38,582 nucleotides of DNA. Source: Treponema sp. Its GTDB lineage: Bacteria; Spirochaetota; Spirochaetia; Treponematales; Breznakiellaceae. The notes beneath the pieces were generated by a model. That model was given only the letters and a program-made list of their open reading frames with translations, did not search any database and was not told the DNA's origin. This document shows positions 17,651-25,276 of the stretch, one piece after another. Location of the stretch: assembly GCA_031277045.1 (NCBI GenBank), contig JAISLX010000112.1, forward strand, positions 1-38,582. The letters are read 5' to 3'. How positions within the stretch are numbered: the stretch's first letter is position 1; every line of letters begins with the position of its first letter. Made by a program: the position numbers and the translations under genes.

Positions 17651-17684
17651 CAACTACGCACACCGCATTGCGGTGTTCCATCAC

Positions 17685-17713
17685 ATATTACAGGTTAGAC
17701 CCGTTTTCCACAA
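17685..17713 (-). promoter_or_regulatory. Possible promoter of tRNA-Val
   Basis: On the minus strand, TTGTGG (17713-17708) and TAATAT (17690-17685) are 17 bases apart, 35 bases before the tRNA 5' end. Both boxes match consensus only partly. A small hairpin, ACACCGC/GCGGTGT (17660-17676), lies between it and the tRNA. Confidence 0.35.
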
Positions 17714-17739
17714 TAGGTTTACGTGTTACCGGACCGCTT

Positions 17740-17815
17740 TAACGGCCCGGTAACCAATATCCCAAACAGTCGGCTTTTGCCCTGCAAACCGCCAAAGGAC
17801 AATCGCAACAAACTG
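17740..17815. repeat. Intergenic repeat copy C, between tRNA-Val and cheX
   Basis: It carries CCCGGTAAC (about 17746), then CCCAAACAGTCGGCTTTT (17761-17778) through GCCAAAGG (17791-17798), and ends in ACAATCGCAACAAACTGC at the cheX stop codon. By eye about three quarters of the 40-base core matches copy A, in the same orientation. Confidence 0.5.
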
Positions 17816-18301
17816 CTAGGTCCGCTCCCGGATAACCACGTTGATTTCAACTTTTCCGTTCTTGCCCCCGGGGCCAAGCTGCATGGGAACTATCAGGGCT
17901 TCCACATCTTTGCCCAGGTTGCTGGAGACTTCCATGTTGTCGCCGGTAAAAAGGGCGGGAGGCGTTAAATCAAACTTGAATCCCAGCTCATGAAGTTTCG
18001 TAACCGCCTGGGCGGTGATCATGTTGGCAAGTTCCTGAATGGTGGCCTTTGCCATGTCGTCCATCGTTTTGAATTCTTCCCCATTCATGGCGCTTACCAC
18101 ATAAAGGGCCGATTCTTTGGTCATGTCGAAAAGAACACGGCCTTCCACATCCCCGGCAAGGCCAACCAAAGCCGCCACGCCCTGAATAGCCATATTTGTA
18201 GACTTGAGAAACAGGTCTCCCCGTTTAACCTCGGTGTTGAGAACTTCTTTAAGCACATTAAAAGCCGCTTCAACAAAGGGATTAATGTATTCAACTCTCA
18301 T
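17816..18301 (-). CDS. cheX: Chemotaxis protein CheX (CheY-P phosphatase)
   Basis: CheX dephosphorylates CheY-P and ends the chemotaxis signal; it is the usual phosphatase in spirochaetes. The 161-residue protein starts MRVEYINPFVEAAFNVLKEV and contains EELANMI-type signature ATIQELANMITAQAVTKL (about 86-103), whose Glu and Asn are the family's catalytic pair. An AAAGGAG ribosome-binding site precedes the ATG. It follows the CheW-CheR gene by 21 bases, the order known from T. pallidum. There cheY comes next; here copy C and a tRNA follow instead. Confidence 0.93.
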   Translation of the reverse strand: MRVEYINPFVEAAFNVLKEVLNTEVKRGDLFLKSTNMAIQGVAALVGLAGDVEGRVLFDMTKESALYVVSAMNGEEFKTMDDMAKATIQELANMITAQAVTKLHELGFKFDLTPPALFTGDNMEVSSNLGKDVEALIVPMQLGPGGKNGKVEINVVIRERT

Positions 18302-18322
18302 AAAAACTCCTTTCCAGTACGC

Positions 18323-19651
18323 CTATGAATTACGTAAATAAGCGGAAACCGGATCCGTACCCGCCGAAAGCCATTCACCGCCTTGAAGCTGTTCATTCCG
18401 TCCCAAGATAACCATACCCCGGGTTTTTAACCTTTCGGCAAAGATATCAATTATTTTCTCCTGATCCCGTACTGAAAGAAAAGAAAGAATATCCCGGGCA
18501 AGGATAAAATCCAGAGCCGGCAGAGGATTGTCGTTCAGAATATCGTGATATTCAAAAACCACCGAATCCTTGATTGTACGGTTAAAACTATAACCATTTT
18601 TTCCGCTTACCATGAAAGGCCGGCAGTACTCCGGCACATCCTCCAGATCAAAAACTTGATTAGGCGCCTGGGATATGGCCATGATGTCGTTATCGTTTGC
18701 CCATATCTTGATATGCCCGTCAGGATACCGTTGTTTAAGTGTACAGGCAAATGAATACGTTTCATAGCCTTTGCCGCAGCCAAGGTTCCACGCCTGAATA
18801 TTGTTGGAGGGAAGATCCGGCAGGATATTCTTGACCGCGCCCGCGTAATCGTCGTCCCAAAAAATCCCGGTACAGGGGGAATTGAAAGACGCGAGAAAAT
18901 TTTCCGCATCCGCCACGTTTTTGATCTGAATGTCCACATCCGTGTGGGTGGAAGCCCATTCGGTAAAACGCTTGTTTACCCAGTTTTCGTTGACAAGGGA
19001 AGTATAAAAACGCTTCAAAGCCCCCAAGTTTTCCTGGATAAAACCAAGGATGGCCTCCGAAACCGCCGGCGGCTGCGGGACCGGGGCCTGTTGTTCCGGC
19101 GCTTTGTACGCGGCCCCGCCGGTTTCCGCTATCGCGGGATGGGGTTTTTCTTCTTCCTTACTCTGGGAAAAAATACGAACCACGTCCAGGATGATGTACA
19201 GGGCCCCCTGCTTTTCCACTACCCCGCTGATAAACTTAATATTGATGTCCCCAAAGATTGGGTGGGGGGGCTGGATGTGTTCGGAATTAATTGCCACTAC
19301 CTTATCTATCTTGTCCACGATGGTCCCGTAAACCTGGTCATCAATGCGAAGGATCAGCATGTTTTCCTGACCGTCCGCCTTCCGGTCCTGGGGCACATGA
19401 AAGAAAGACCGGAGATCGATAATGGGGATAATATCGCCCCGCAGGTTATACACGCCCCGCACAAAAGAAGCCGCGTTGGGAACATAGGTAAATTTATCGG
19501 CTTTGGCAATTTCTTTAACGTTCATTATGTCAACGCCGTAATCCTTTCCCCCCAGGGAAAAGGTGATCATCTTGTAATCATCGGCGCTGACCCGTTCCAT
19601 TTGTTCCTGAAGTTCGAGATTTACCTGGGCCAGGTCCTTGATCATTGTCAT
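18323..19651 (-). CDS. cheW: CheW-CheR-like fusion protein
   Basis: CheW couples chemoreceptors to the kinase CheA. Residues about 25-165 are a CheW domain (KMITFSLGGKDYGVDIMNVK, VYNLRGDIIPIIDLR). After a Pro/Gln-rich linker, about 205-440 resemble the CheR methyltransferase: WNLGCGKGYETYSFA stands where CheR has the SAM loop, then ANDNDIMAI, ILARDILSFLSV and VILGRNEQL. The CheR motif TxFFR, whose Arg is catalytic, reads TGIFWDD here, and the SAM loop lacks TGEE, so the domain may be structural rather than catalytic. A CheW-CheR-like fusion is known from Treponema arrays. Start ATG 19651 lies 12 bases after cheA. Confidence 0.92.
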   Translation of the reverse strand: MTMIKDLAQVNLELQEQMERVSADDYKMITFSLGGKDYGVDIMNVKEIAKADKFTYVPNAASFVRGVYNLRGDIIPIIDLRSFFHVPQDRKADGQENMLILRIDDQVYGTIVDKIDKVVAINSEHIQPPHPIFGDINIKFISGVVEKQGALYIILDVVRIFSQSKEEEKPHPAIAETGGAAYKAPEQQAPVPQPPAVSEAILGFIQENLGALKRFYTSLVNENWVNKRFTEWASTHTDVDIQIKNVADAENFLASFNSPCTGIFWDDDYAGAVKNILPDLPSNNIQAWNLGCGKGYETYSFACTLKQRYPDGHIKIWANDNDIMAISQAPNQVFDLEDVPEYCRPFMVSGKNGYSFNRTIKDSVVFEYHDILNDNPLPALDFILARDILSFLSVRDQEKIIDIFAERLKTRGMVILGRNEQLQGGEWLSAGTDPVSAYLRNS

Positions 19652-19663
19652 TGTGTTACTCCA

Positions 19664-22030
19664 TTACCGCACAGAAGATTCGCGGATGCGCCGGTTTTCC
19701 ATTTCCCGGCGGAGTCCCAAATCCAAAAGCTGGCCCACGTCAATGATCAGCGAAACCGATCCGTCGCCCAGTATCGAAGCCCCGGCGATACCCGGAGAGT
19801 TGGTAAACTGATCCCGAAGAGGCTTAATGACCACATCTTCTTCGCCGATAAGGCTGTCCACCATAAAGCCCATTTTCTTTTCCGCCGAACCGACGATAAC
19901 GATAAAGTTGTATTCCTGCTGTTCCTCAGTTTTGATTCCAAAAAGCCGGTTCAGTCTGAGCAGGGAGATAACATCGTTACGGATATTGAAGACCTCGTAG
20001 TTGTCGATCATTTTGATGTCCTGGGGTTTGATCCGCAGGCTTTCGATAACACTGGTAATGGGGATGGAGTATATTTCCATGCCCACCCGGACCAAAAGGC
20101 CCTGAATAATCGCCAGCGTAAGGGGCAGTTTGATGGTAAACTTGGTGCCTTTGCCGCGTTCGGAACTGACCGTTACGGTTCCGTTGAGTTTGTCGATTTG
20201 CCGGCGCACTACGTCAAGGCCCACCCCCCGGCCGGAGATGCTGGTAATCTGCTTGGCGGTGGAAAAGCCCGGCTCAAAAATCAGGTTGAAGGCTTCCACA
20301 TCGGTAAGAATCTTGTTGGGATTGATGAGTCCGCGCTCAACGGCCTTGGCCTTTACCGCTTCCACGTCTATGCCTTTGCCGTCGTCGGAAATTTCAATGA
20401 CGATCATGTTGCCTTCGTTGGCGGCCTTGAGGAGAACCATTCCCTCTTCGGGTTTGCCGGCGGCCTTCCGCGCCTCCTGGGATTCTATCCCGTGGTCAAT
20501 GGAATTCCGTACCGAATGCATGATGGGGTCCAGCAGGTCTTCGATAACCGATTTATCCAGTTCCGTTTCTTCCCCTTCGATAACCAGATTGATCTTCTTG
20601 TTCAGGGACTTGGAAAGGTCCCGTACCAGGCGGGGGAAACGGCTGAAAATCTGGCTGATGGGCACCATGCGAATCCGCATGACCCCTTCCTGCAGTTCCC
20701 CGGTGATTCGTCCCAGGTTTTGGGAGGTGGAACGGAATTTTCCCATGTTGATTTTGACCGATGTCTCGAAGCCGTCAAAAAGGGTGAACATATCCCCGTA
20801 TTCTTCGCCGATTTCCTTGCGGATATCTTTGACGGAGCGTCCTTCCTGTATGCTGTCAAGGTAATCGGGAAGTTTGTCAAAAAGGCTTTTGATTTTTTCC
20901 CGGTATTTGTTTTCCAGATCGTGCAGATCGACAAGCATGTCGTTGAACTGGTTGCTGATCTGGTTGAAGGTTGCTTTGGTGATGACCGTCTCGGACACCA
21001 GGTTGAGGAGGTCGTCGATGCGCTTGGAGTCCACCCGCAGGATGGAACCGGCCTCTTTCCCGGCCTTTTTGGCTTCTTCCGCGGAACCTGCCGCCGCGGT
21101 CAGCTTGGCGGCGGGTTCGGCCTGTGTTTGGGAAGGCGGGGCGGTTTGAGGAACGGCCGGTTTTGGCGCCCCGGGGCCGGGGGCGGCCGCCTGTGGGGAC
21201 GGTTCGGCGGCTGTCTGATTTCCGGCCGGGCCGCCGGAAGCTTTGCTGATATCGGTAACCGTGGCGTCCAGGGATACATCGGGGATAATTACGCGCTTGC
21301 GGATCTCGTCCGCCGTTTTTGAGCTGGCGTAGTAATAATCAACAACGGGGAAAAAATTGTCCTCGTAAAGGGCTTCAAAGTCCGGGGAGGTACGGAGGAC
21401 CGTTCCCTCCCCTTTGAGGGCCGCGTAGACCTGGATACCCCCCACCGTGTTCATCAGGCTGTTTTCGTCAAATTTGACTGAAATCCGGTAGATTGGAACG
21501 CCGCCGTCCACAGACTGCCGCAGTTCCCGCAGTTCGGTATCGGTCAAGTTTCCCGCCGCCGGGGCGGCGGGTTTGGGTGCGGGCGCCTGGGCCGCAGGCG
21601 TTTTGGCTGCGGAAGTCCTCTTGGTTTTGGCCCCTTCAGGCAGCAAGGCGGAAAGTTTTACCTCAATTTCCGAGGTGTCTTCCTGGTAAACCGTACCCTC
21701 CATGCGCTTGCCCAGCATGGCCTTTATCACATCTATCGCGGAAAGGAGGACATCTACCACGTCTCCGTTCACCGCCAGTTTATCCGAACGGATTGCGTCC
21801 AGCGCGTCTTCCACCAGGTGGGTAAAATGGGAAAGTTCCATCATTTCCACTGTGGCGGAGCCGCCTTTTAGCGTATGAGCGGCCCGAAAAATTTCATCGA
21901 CTGAGTCTTTGTTGCCCCCCTCGTTTTCCAGAACCAGAATGTTCTGCTCCAGAGTATCAACCTGCATTTGGGCTTCACTAAAAAAATCCTTCAGCAGCTC
22001 CTCATTATTGGGATCCAGATAATCACTCAT
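19664..22030 (-). CDS. cheA: Chemotaxis histidine kinase CheA
   Basis: CheA autophosphorylates in response to receptor state and passes phosphate to CheY/CheB. The 788 residues show P1 with phospho-accepting His52 (AAHTLKGGSATVEM), a P2-like region (about 165-265), a long Ala/Pro linker, P3 dimerisation (about 335-475), a P4 ATPase with HSVRNSIDHGIE, DDGKGID and GRGVGLDVV, and a CheW-like P5 (about 630-788). The P3 segment has a long inserted helical stretch (KYREKIKSLFDKLPDYLDSI onward), like the atypical dimerisation domain described for Treponema. It is the first gene of cheA-cheW/R-cheX. A possible TTGACT -35 lies at 22069-22064, with only weak -10 candidates. Confidence 0.95.
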   Translation of the reverse strand: MSDYLDPNNEELLKDFFSEAQMQVDTLEQNILVLENEGGNKDSVDEIFRAAHTLKGGSATVEMMELSHFTHLVEDALDAIRSDKLAVNGDVVDVLLSAIDVIKAMLGKRMEGTVYQEDTSEIEVKLSALLPEGAKTKRTSAAKTPAAQAPAPKPAAPAAGNLTDTELRELRQSVDGGVPIYRISVKFDENSLMNTVGGIQVYAALKGEGTVLRTSPDFEALYEDNFFPVVDYYYASSKTADEIRKRVIIPDVSLDATVTDISKASGGPAGNQTAAEPSPQAAAPGPGAPKPAVPQTAPPSQTQAEPAAKLTAAAGSAEEAKKAGKEAGSILRVDSKRIDDLLNLVSETVITKATFNQISNQFNDMLVDLHDLENKYREKIKSLFDKLPDYLDSIQEGRSVKDIRKEIGEEYGDMFTLFDGFETSVKINMGKFRSTSQNLGRITGELQEGVMRIRMVPISQIFSRFPRLVRDLSKSLNKKINLVIEGEETELDKSVIEDLLDPIMHSVRNSIDHGIESQEARKAAGKPEEGMVLLKAANEGNMIVIEISDDGKGIDVEAVKAKAVERGLINPNKILTDVEAFNLIFEPGFSTAKQITSISGRGVGLDVVRRQIDKLNGTVTVSSERGKGTKFTIKLPLTLAIIQGLLVRVGMEIYSIPITSVIESLRIKPQDIKMIDNYEVFNIRNDVISLLRLNRLFGIKTEEQQEYNFIVIVGSAEKKMGFMVDSLIGEEDVVIKPLRDQFTNSPGIAGASILGDGSVSLIIDVGQLLDLGLRREMENRRIRESSVR

Positions 22031-22100
22031 TGTCCTTTAATCATTTATCGAGAACATGTGATAAGTCAAGGCAATACCATACGGGAACGGTATTTTAACT

Positions 22101-22133
22101 AAAGCCGCCGTTTGCCGGGGGGACAGCGGCTTT
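22101..22133 (-). terminator. Probable terminator after the RNase II/R gene
   Basis: AAAGCCGC and GCGGCTTT (22101-22108 and 22126-22133) form an exact 8-bp stem with a 17-base loop, three bases after the minus-strand stop codon. The following T-rich stretch (TTTAGTTAAAA) is weak. On the plus strand the hairpin is followed by five Ts, but no plus-strand gene ends here. Confidence 0.5.
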
Positions 22134-22136
22134 TTC

Positions 22137-24125
22137 CTATTCTGCGGCGAAAACCGCCTCTCCTTCGGGAATTCGCGGGCTTATCAGCCTGAGGATCAGG
22201 GTTTCATTGGGGGCCGCTTCTTTTTTCAGGTTTACCTGGGTGTCCAGGCCCAGGGCGGGGATAAGCACCTGGGTCTTGGCGCCCCTTTTTTCCAAAACCA
22301 CTCCCTCCCATTGGGAACCGATTTTGTCCTGGAGGTACACCAGTGTCCAATGGAGCCGGGAAGCCCGTTCCGCCTGGATACTCTGGGTCATGGCGGCTTC
22401 TCCGGCGCCCAGTCTGAGCAGGAGTTCCTCTTTCCCCAGCGGCTTGACGCCCCGGAGTACGGCCCGTATCTGTTGATGGGCCAGCAGATCCGGGTAGCGG
22501 CGCAGGGGGCTGGTTACCTGGGTATAGACATCCAGACCCAGCCCCTGGTGGAGGCTGGGTTTAAGGGAAAGGTTTCTGGGCCGCATGGATTTACGAAGCT
22601 GCCAGGCCCCCGCGTAACCCGGCAGGGGATGGGCGGGGAGATCCCCCGTTTCCTGGCCCACATAGGGAAAGGGCAGCGGTTCCCCCCCCAGTTCCCGGAC
22701 CCAGCGGGCGGCTCCCTCGCCGGCCAGGAGCATACACTCCCGGACCATGCCGGCGGATTTCCAGTGGACGAGGGGTTCAAGCCGGACCTGTCCCCCTTCC
22801 AGCGTAATGTGCAGTTCCGGCAGTTCGATAAAAACCGCCCCCGCGGCAAAACGCCGGGCCATGTTCCGCTCCCCCAGGGCAAACAGGGCCGCCAGGATGG
22901 CGGAATCTCCGGGCCCCGGTTCCGGGATTGGTCCCGGCGGGCCTGGAACCGGGTTTGGTTCCGCCCCGGAGGCCGCCCCGTGACCGGCCGCCAGAGTGTC
23001 GGCCTCCTCGTAGCTCAGGCGGGTAACGCGGACCCATGAGGGGATTATGGCGGAATCGCGGATAGAGCCGTCGGAATTAAGGGTTAGTTTGAAAGAGAGG
23101 GCCGCGGAGCGTTCGGAAAGGCCCAGGGCAAAGAAGGGCAGCGATTCATCGGCCAGCATCCGGTAAGTGCCTTCGGGAAGGTAAAACGTGGCCCCCCGGT
23201 TCCGGGCCTCCTGTTCCGCGGGGCTGCCGGGTTCTATCGAGGAGGCAGGGTCCGCCACATGAACCCAGAGGGTAAGGAGGCCCGGAGAGGACATTTCCAG
23301 GGAAATGGCGTCGTCAGGGTCCTGGGACCAGGGGCTGTCGATGGCGAAGGCCCGCAGGCGGCTAAGGTCCAGGCGATCTTCCGGGGGAGGCGGGGCGGGA
23401 ACGGGAGAGGCGGAACGAAGGGAAAGGCCGAAACGCGCCGGGTGGGGATTCACGGCGGGGTCCCAGAACCCCGTCTCCACAAGCAGGCGGTGGGCGCGGA
23501 CGGGGCTTTCTTCCAGCCCTGCATCGCGCATGGTCCGGCTTTTTGCCGCCGCCCCATAGGCCAGAGCCTCCACATCCCGCAAGAAACGGCCGTCCACGGC
23601 CATGTCCAACTTCCGGTTTTTGAGCCGCTCCAAAAAAGCCGTCCGTTCCCGGAGTTCCTGCTCCTTTCCGGCCCGTCTTTTTTCCTCCGCCTCCAGTTCT
23701 TCTGCGGAACGGGGATAGATGCGGTCCCCGGCGGCCTTAAAATAAAGCCCGTCCCGCAGGAGCAGAAACAGGGACCAGGCGCCTCGGGGGCTGTAATCCC
23801 CCCATATCAGCTCCGCCAGTTCCCGGAAGGAAAGGCCGCCCCCTGTTTCGGGGCCGGATTCCTCGGCCGCAAGAAGTTCCCATGCCTCCCGTACCGGGGC
23901 TTCGGTTTCCGGGCCGGGGGAATCTTCCGCCAGAGCTGCCAGATCCGGCGGACCGCAGGGGCCGGGGTGGAGGAACTCTACATCCTTTTCCCGGACTTTG
24001 AGATCGAGGGTTCCGGCGGACCGGTCCCCCGGAACCGGGGTAAGGATTAACAGTTTATCCCCGTCCCGGCCCGTTACCAGGGCAGGGCGGTTCTTGTAAG
24101 CTACCAGGCTTTTTTCGGGTATCAT
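22137..24125 (-). CDS. RNase II/RNase R-family exoribonuclease
   Basis: This cytosolic 3'-5' exoribonuclease degrades RNA to nucleotides. The RNB catalytic motif AIDSPWSQDPDDAI carries all four conserved aspartates (263, 269, 271, 272) at the spacing of E. coli RNase R. SPLRRYPDLLAHQQIRAVL is the second signature, and a short S1-like segment ends the protein. The N-terminal 200 residues lack recognisable cold-shock motifs, so it is closer to compact RNB proteins than to full RNase R. A longer frame opens upstream, but it would run through repeat copy B; the ATG at 24125, preceded by AAGG and starting MIPEKSLVAYKN, is preferred (662 residues). Variable Pro/Gly insertions occur around 380-400. 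Confidence 0.85.
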   Translation of the reverse strand: MIPEKSLVAYKNRPALVTGRDGDKLLILTPVPGDRSAGTLDLKVREKDVEFLHPGPCGPPDLAALAEDSPGPETEAPVREAWELLAAEESGPETGGGLSFRELAELIWGDYSPRGAWSLFLLLRDGLYFKAAGDRIYPRSAEELEAEEKRRAGKEQELRERTAFLERLKNRKLDMAVDGRFLRDVEALAYGAAAKSRTMRDAGLEESPVRAHRLLVETGFWDPAVNPHPARFGLSLRSASPVPAPPPPEDRLDLSRLRAFAIDSPWSQDPDDAISLEMSSPGLLTLWVHVADPASSIEPGSPAEQEARNRGATFYLPEGTYRMLADESLPFFALGLSERSAALSFKLTLNSDGSIRDSAIIPSWVRVTRLSYEEADTLAAGHGAASGAEPNPVPGPPGPIPEPGPGDSAILAALFALGERNMARRFAAGAVFIELPELHITLEGGQVRLEPLVHWKSAGMVRECMLLAGEGAARWVRELGGEPLPFPYVGQETGDLPAHPLPGYAGAWQLRKSMRPRNLSLKPSLHQGLGLDVYTQVTSPLRRYPDLLAHQQIRAVLRGVKPLGKEELLLRLGAGEAAMTQSIQAERASRLHWTLVYLQDKIGSQWEGVVLEKRGAKTQVLIPALGLDTQVNLKKEAAPNETLILRLISPRIPEGEAVFAAE

Positions 24126-24403
24126 TGTTTTGGGCGCCTTGAGCCGGGTTTCCGGCCTTTCTTTCCCCGTATTGCCGCGAAACTTTCCGGGAGTTTGCCG
24201 CGCTTCGCGCGTAAAACCCCAAAAATCACAGGTCAGGCGATTTTTTGCCCCGCACACTCCGTGCGGACCAAATGTCCACGCAACCCCGGCAACCGGGATT
24301 TCGCGTTACCGGCGGCGCGAAAATCCACAAGCGCAACAGGCGCCCGGTTCAACCCGGGGCCGGCGTGTGAATTGGCGGGTGTTCCTGGTTCCGCGGCCGT
24401 CCG
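24126..24403. repeat. Intergenic repeat copy B with several hairpins
   Basis: This 278-base gap opens with AGTTTGCCGCGCTTCGCGCG (about 24191) and ACCCCAAA, as in copy A. It continues with hairpins CCGCAC/GTGCGG, CCCGG-CAA-CCGGG and TTCGCG/CGCGAA, and ends with AAGCGCAACAGGCGCC (about 24330), close to the end of copy A. The block AACCGGGATTT also appears at about 31535. No gene seen; function unknown. Confidence 0.5.
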
Positions 24404-24628
24404 CTATTTTTCCGGCTTGGAACCGATCAGCGTAAAACTAAGACCGCACTGATAGCGTTCCCCCGATTCGGGGTTGGTTGCCTTGTCCGAGGCGTAGTAC
24501 CCCACGGACCCGGTGGAAAATTCCTTGGCTTGGGCGTAGGACGTGGCCCAGACTTTGCCGTCGCTGTCCTTGATTGTTATTTCCAAAAATTTGGGGGCCT
24601 TGGGGTCCCGTTTCGCTGGTTCCGGCAT
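24404..24628 (-). CDS. Small hypothetical protein, 74 aa
   Basis: I do not recognise this protein. It is 74 residues, with no signal peptide or membrane helix. It begins with a Lys/Pro-rich stretch (MPEPAKRDPKAPKFLEI) followed by alternating beta-like segments (ITIKDSDGKVWATSY, VGYYASDK, YQCGLSFTLIG). It has a strong AAGGAG ribosome-binding site seven bases before the ATG, which argues it is real. A hairpin of the TTTCCCAAAA family lies between it and the TM2 gene, so the two may be separately transcribed. Confidence 0.7.
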   Translation of the reverse strand: MPEPAKRDPKAPKFLEITIKDSDGKVWATSYAQAKEFSTGSVGYYASDKATNPESGERYQCGLSFTLIGSKPEK

Positions 24629-24654
24629 GATTCGCTCCTTGTGTGTAAAAAACT

Positions 24655-24685
24655 TTTCCCAAAAACCAACATTCGTTTTGGGAAA
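24655..24685 (-). terminator. TTTCCCAAAA-family hairpin, likely terminator of the TM2 gene
   Basis: TTTCCCAAAA (24655-24664) and TTTTGGGAAA (24676-24685) form an exact 10-bp stem. On the minus strand it lies about ten bases after the TM2 gene's stop and is followed by GTTTTTT, which fits an intrinsic terminator. It also sits just upstream of the 74-residue gene. Confidence 0.55.
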
Positions 24686-24694
24686 GCCCCTCGA

Positions 24695-25225
24695 TTAAAA
24701 ATCTTCCAGGTTCTCGTCTTTGTCCATGAATTCCGGCAGTGTGTAAACCAAGGTACCCGACTTACGGACCCGCAGTTCGGCGAATCCCTGTTTTACCAGG
24801 GTTTCCAGTGCCTTTTTTGCGTCTTCCAGGCTTATTTCCGCCCCCAGGGCCACATCACTTACGGTAAGGATACCTTTGTTCTCTTTTGCCAGTTTCAGGA
24901 TGCAGTGTTCCAGGTTTTCCTTGCCCCGGACAACCCGGGCCTGTATATCGTCCGCGTAACGCCAGTTTTCACCGGTCTGTTCCTGCCGCCGGGCCGCCCC
25001 GCGGCCGATCCAGGCGGGCGCGTTGTCCAGGGCCAGGCGTATGTTGGCTTCCCGCACCTGGCCGGGAAGGGTAAAAAGGTCGTAGATAGCCCCTATCATA
25101 CCCAGGCCGCCGCTGAACATCCACAGCAGTCCGGTGGCAATCTTGCCCAGGTAGAAACGGTGAAAACCCAGAACCCCAAAGCCCGAAAGGACCCAGAGGA
25201 GGTAGGCCATACCGACGCTATACAT
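24695..25225 (-). CDS. TM2-domain membrane protein with C-terminal winged-helix-like region
   Basis: The first 60 of 176 residues are a TM2 domain: two membrane helices joined by the conserved FGVLGFHRFYLGK and GMIGAIYDLFTLP motifs. The remaining cytoplasmic part ends in about 65 residues (ENLEHCILKLAKENKGILTV, VALGAEISLEDAKKALETLV) that look like a winged-helix fold of the kind that senses or binds partners. TM2 proteins have no settled bacterial function. The start could be the Met at 25210 instead; neither has a clear ribosome-binding site. The gene follows fapA by 51 bases and may be cotranscribed with it. Confidence 0.85.
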   Translation of the reverse strand: MYSVGMAYLLWVLSGFGVLGFHRFYLGKIATGLLWMFSGGLGMIGAIYDLFTLPGQVREANIRLALDNAPAWIGRGAARRQEQTGENWRYADDIQARVVRGKENLEHCILKLAKENKGILTVSDVALGAEISLEDAKKALETLVKQGFAELRVRKSGTLVYTLPEFMDKDENLEDF

Positions 25226-25276
25226 ACCCAGTATGATACTTCATATTCGCTATCCGTCCAAGGCCCGGACCGCGGG

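Noticed and set aside
18944..21322. 792-codon open frame antisense to cheA and the CheW-CheR gene
   Set aside because: Its translation has no recognisable domain, and both opposite-strand proteins are complete and conserved. Long antisense frames are expected in this GC-rich DNA.
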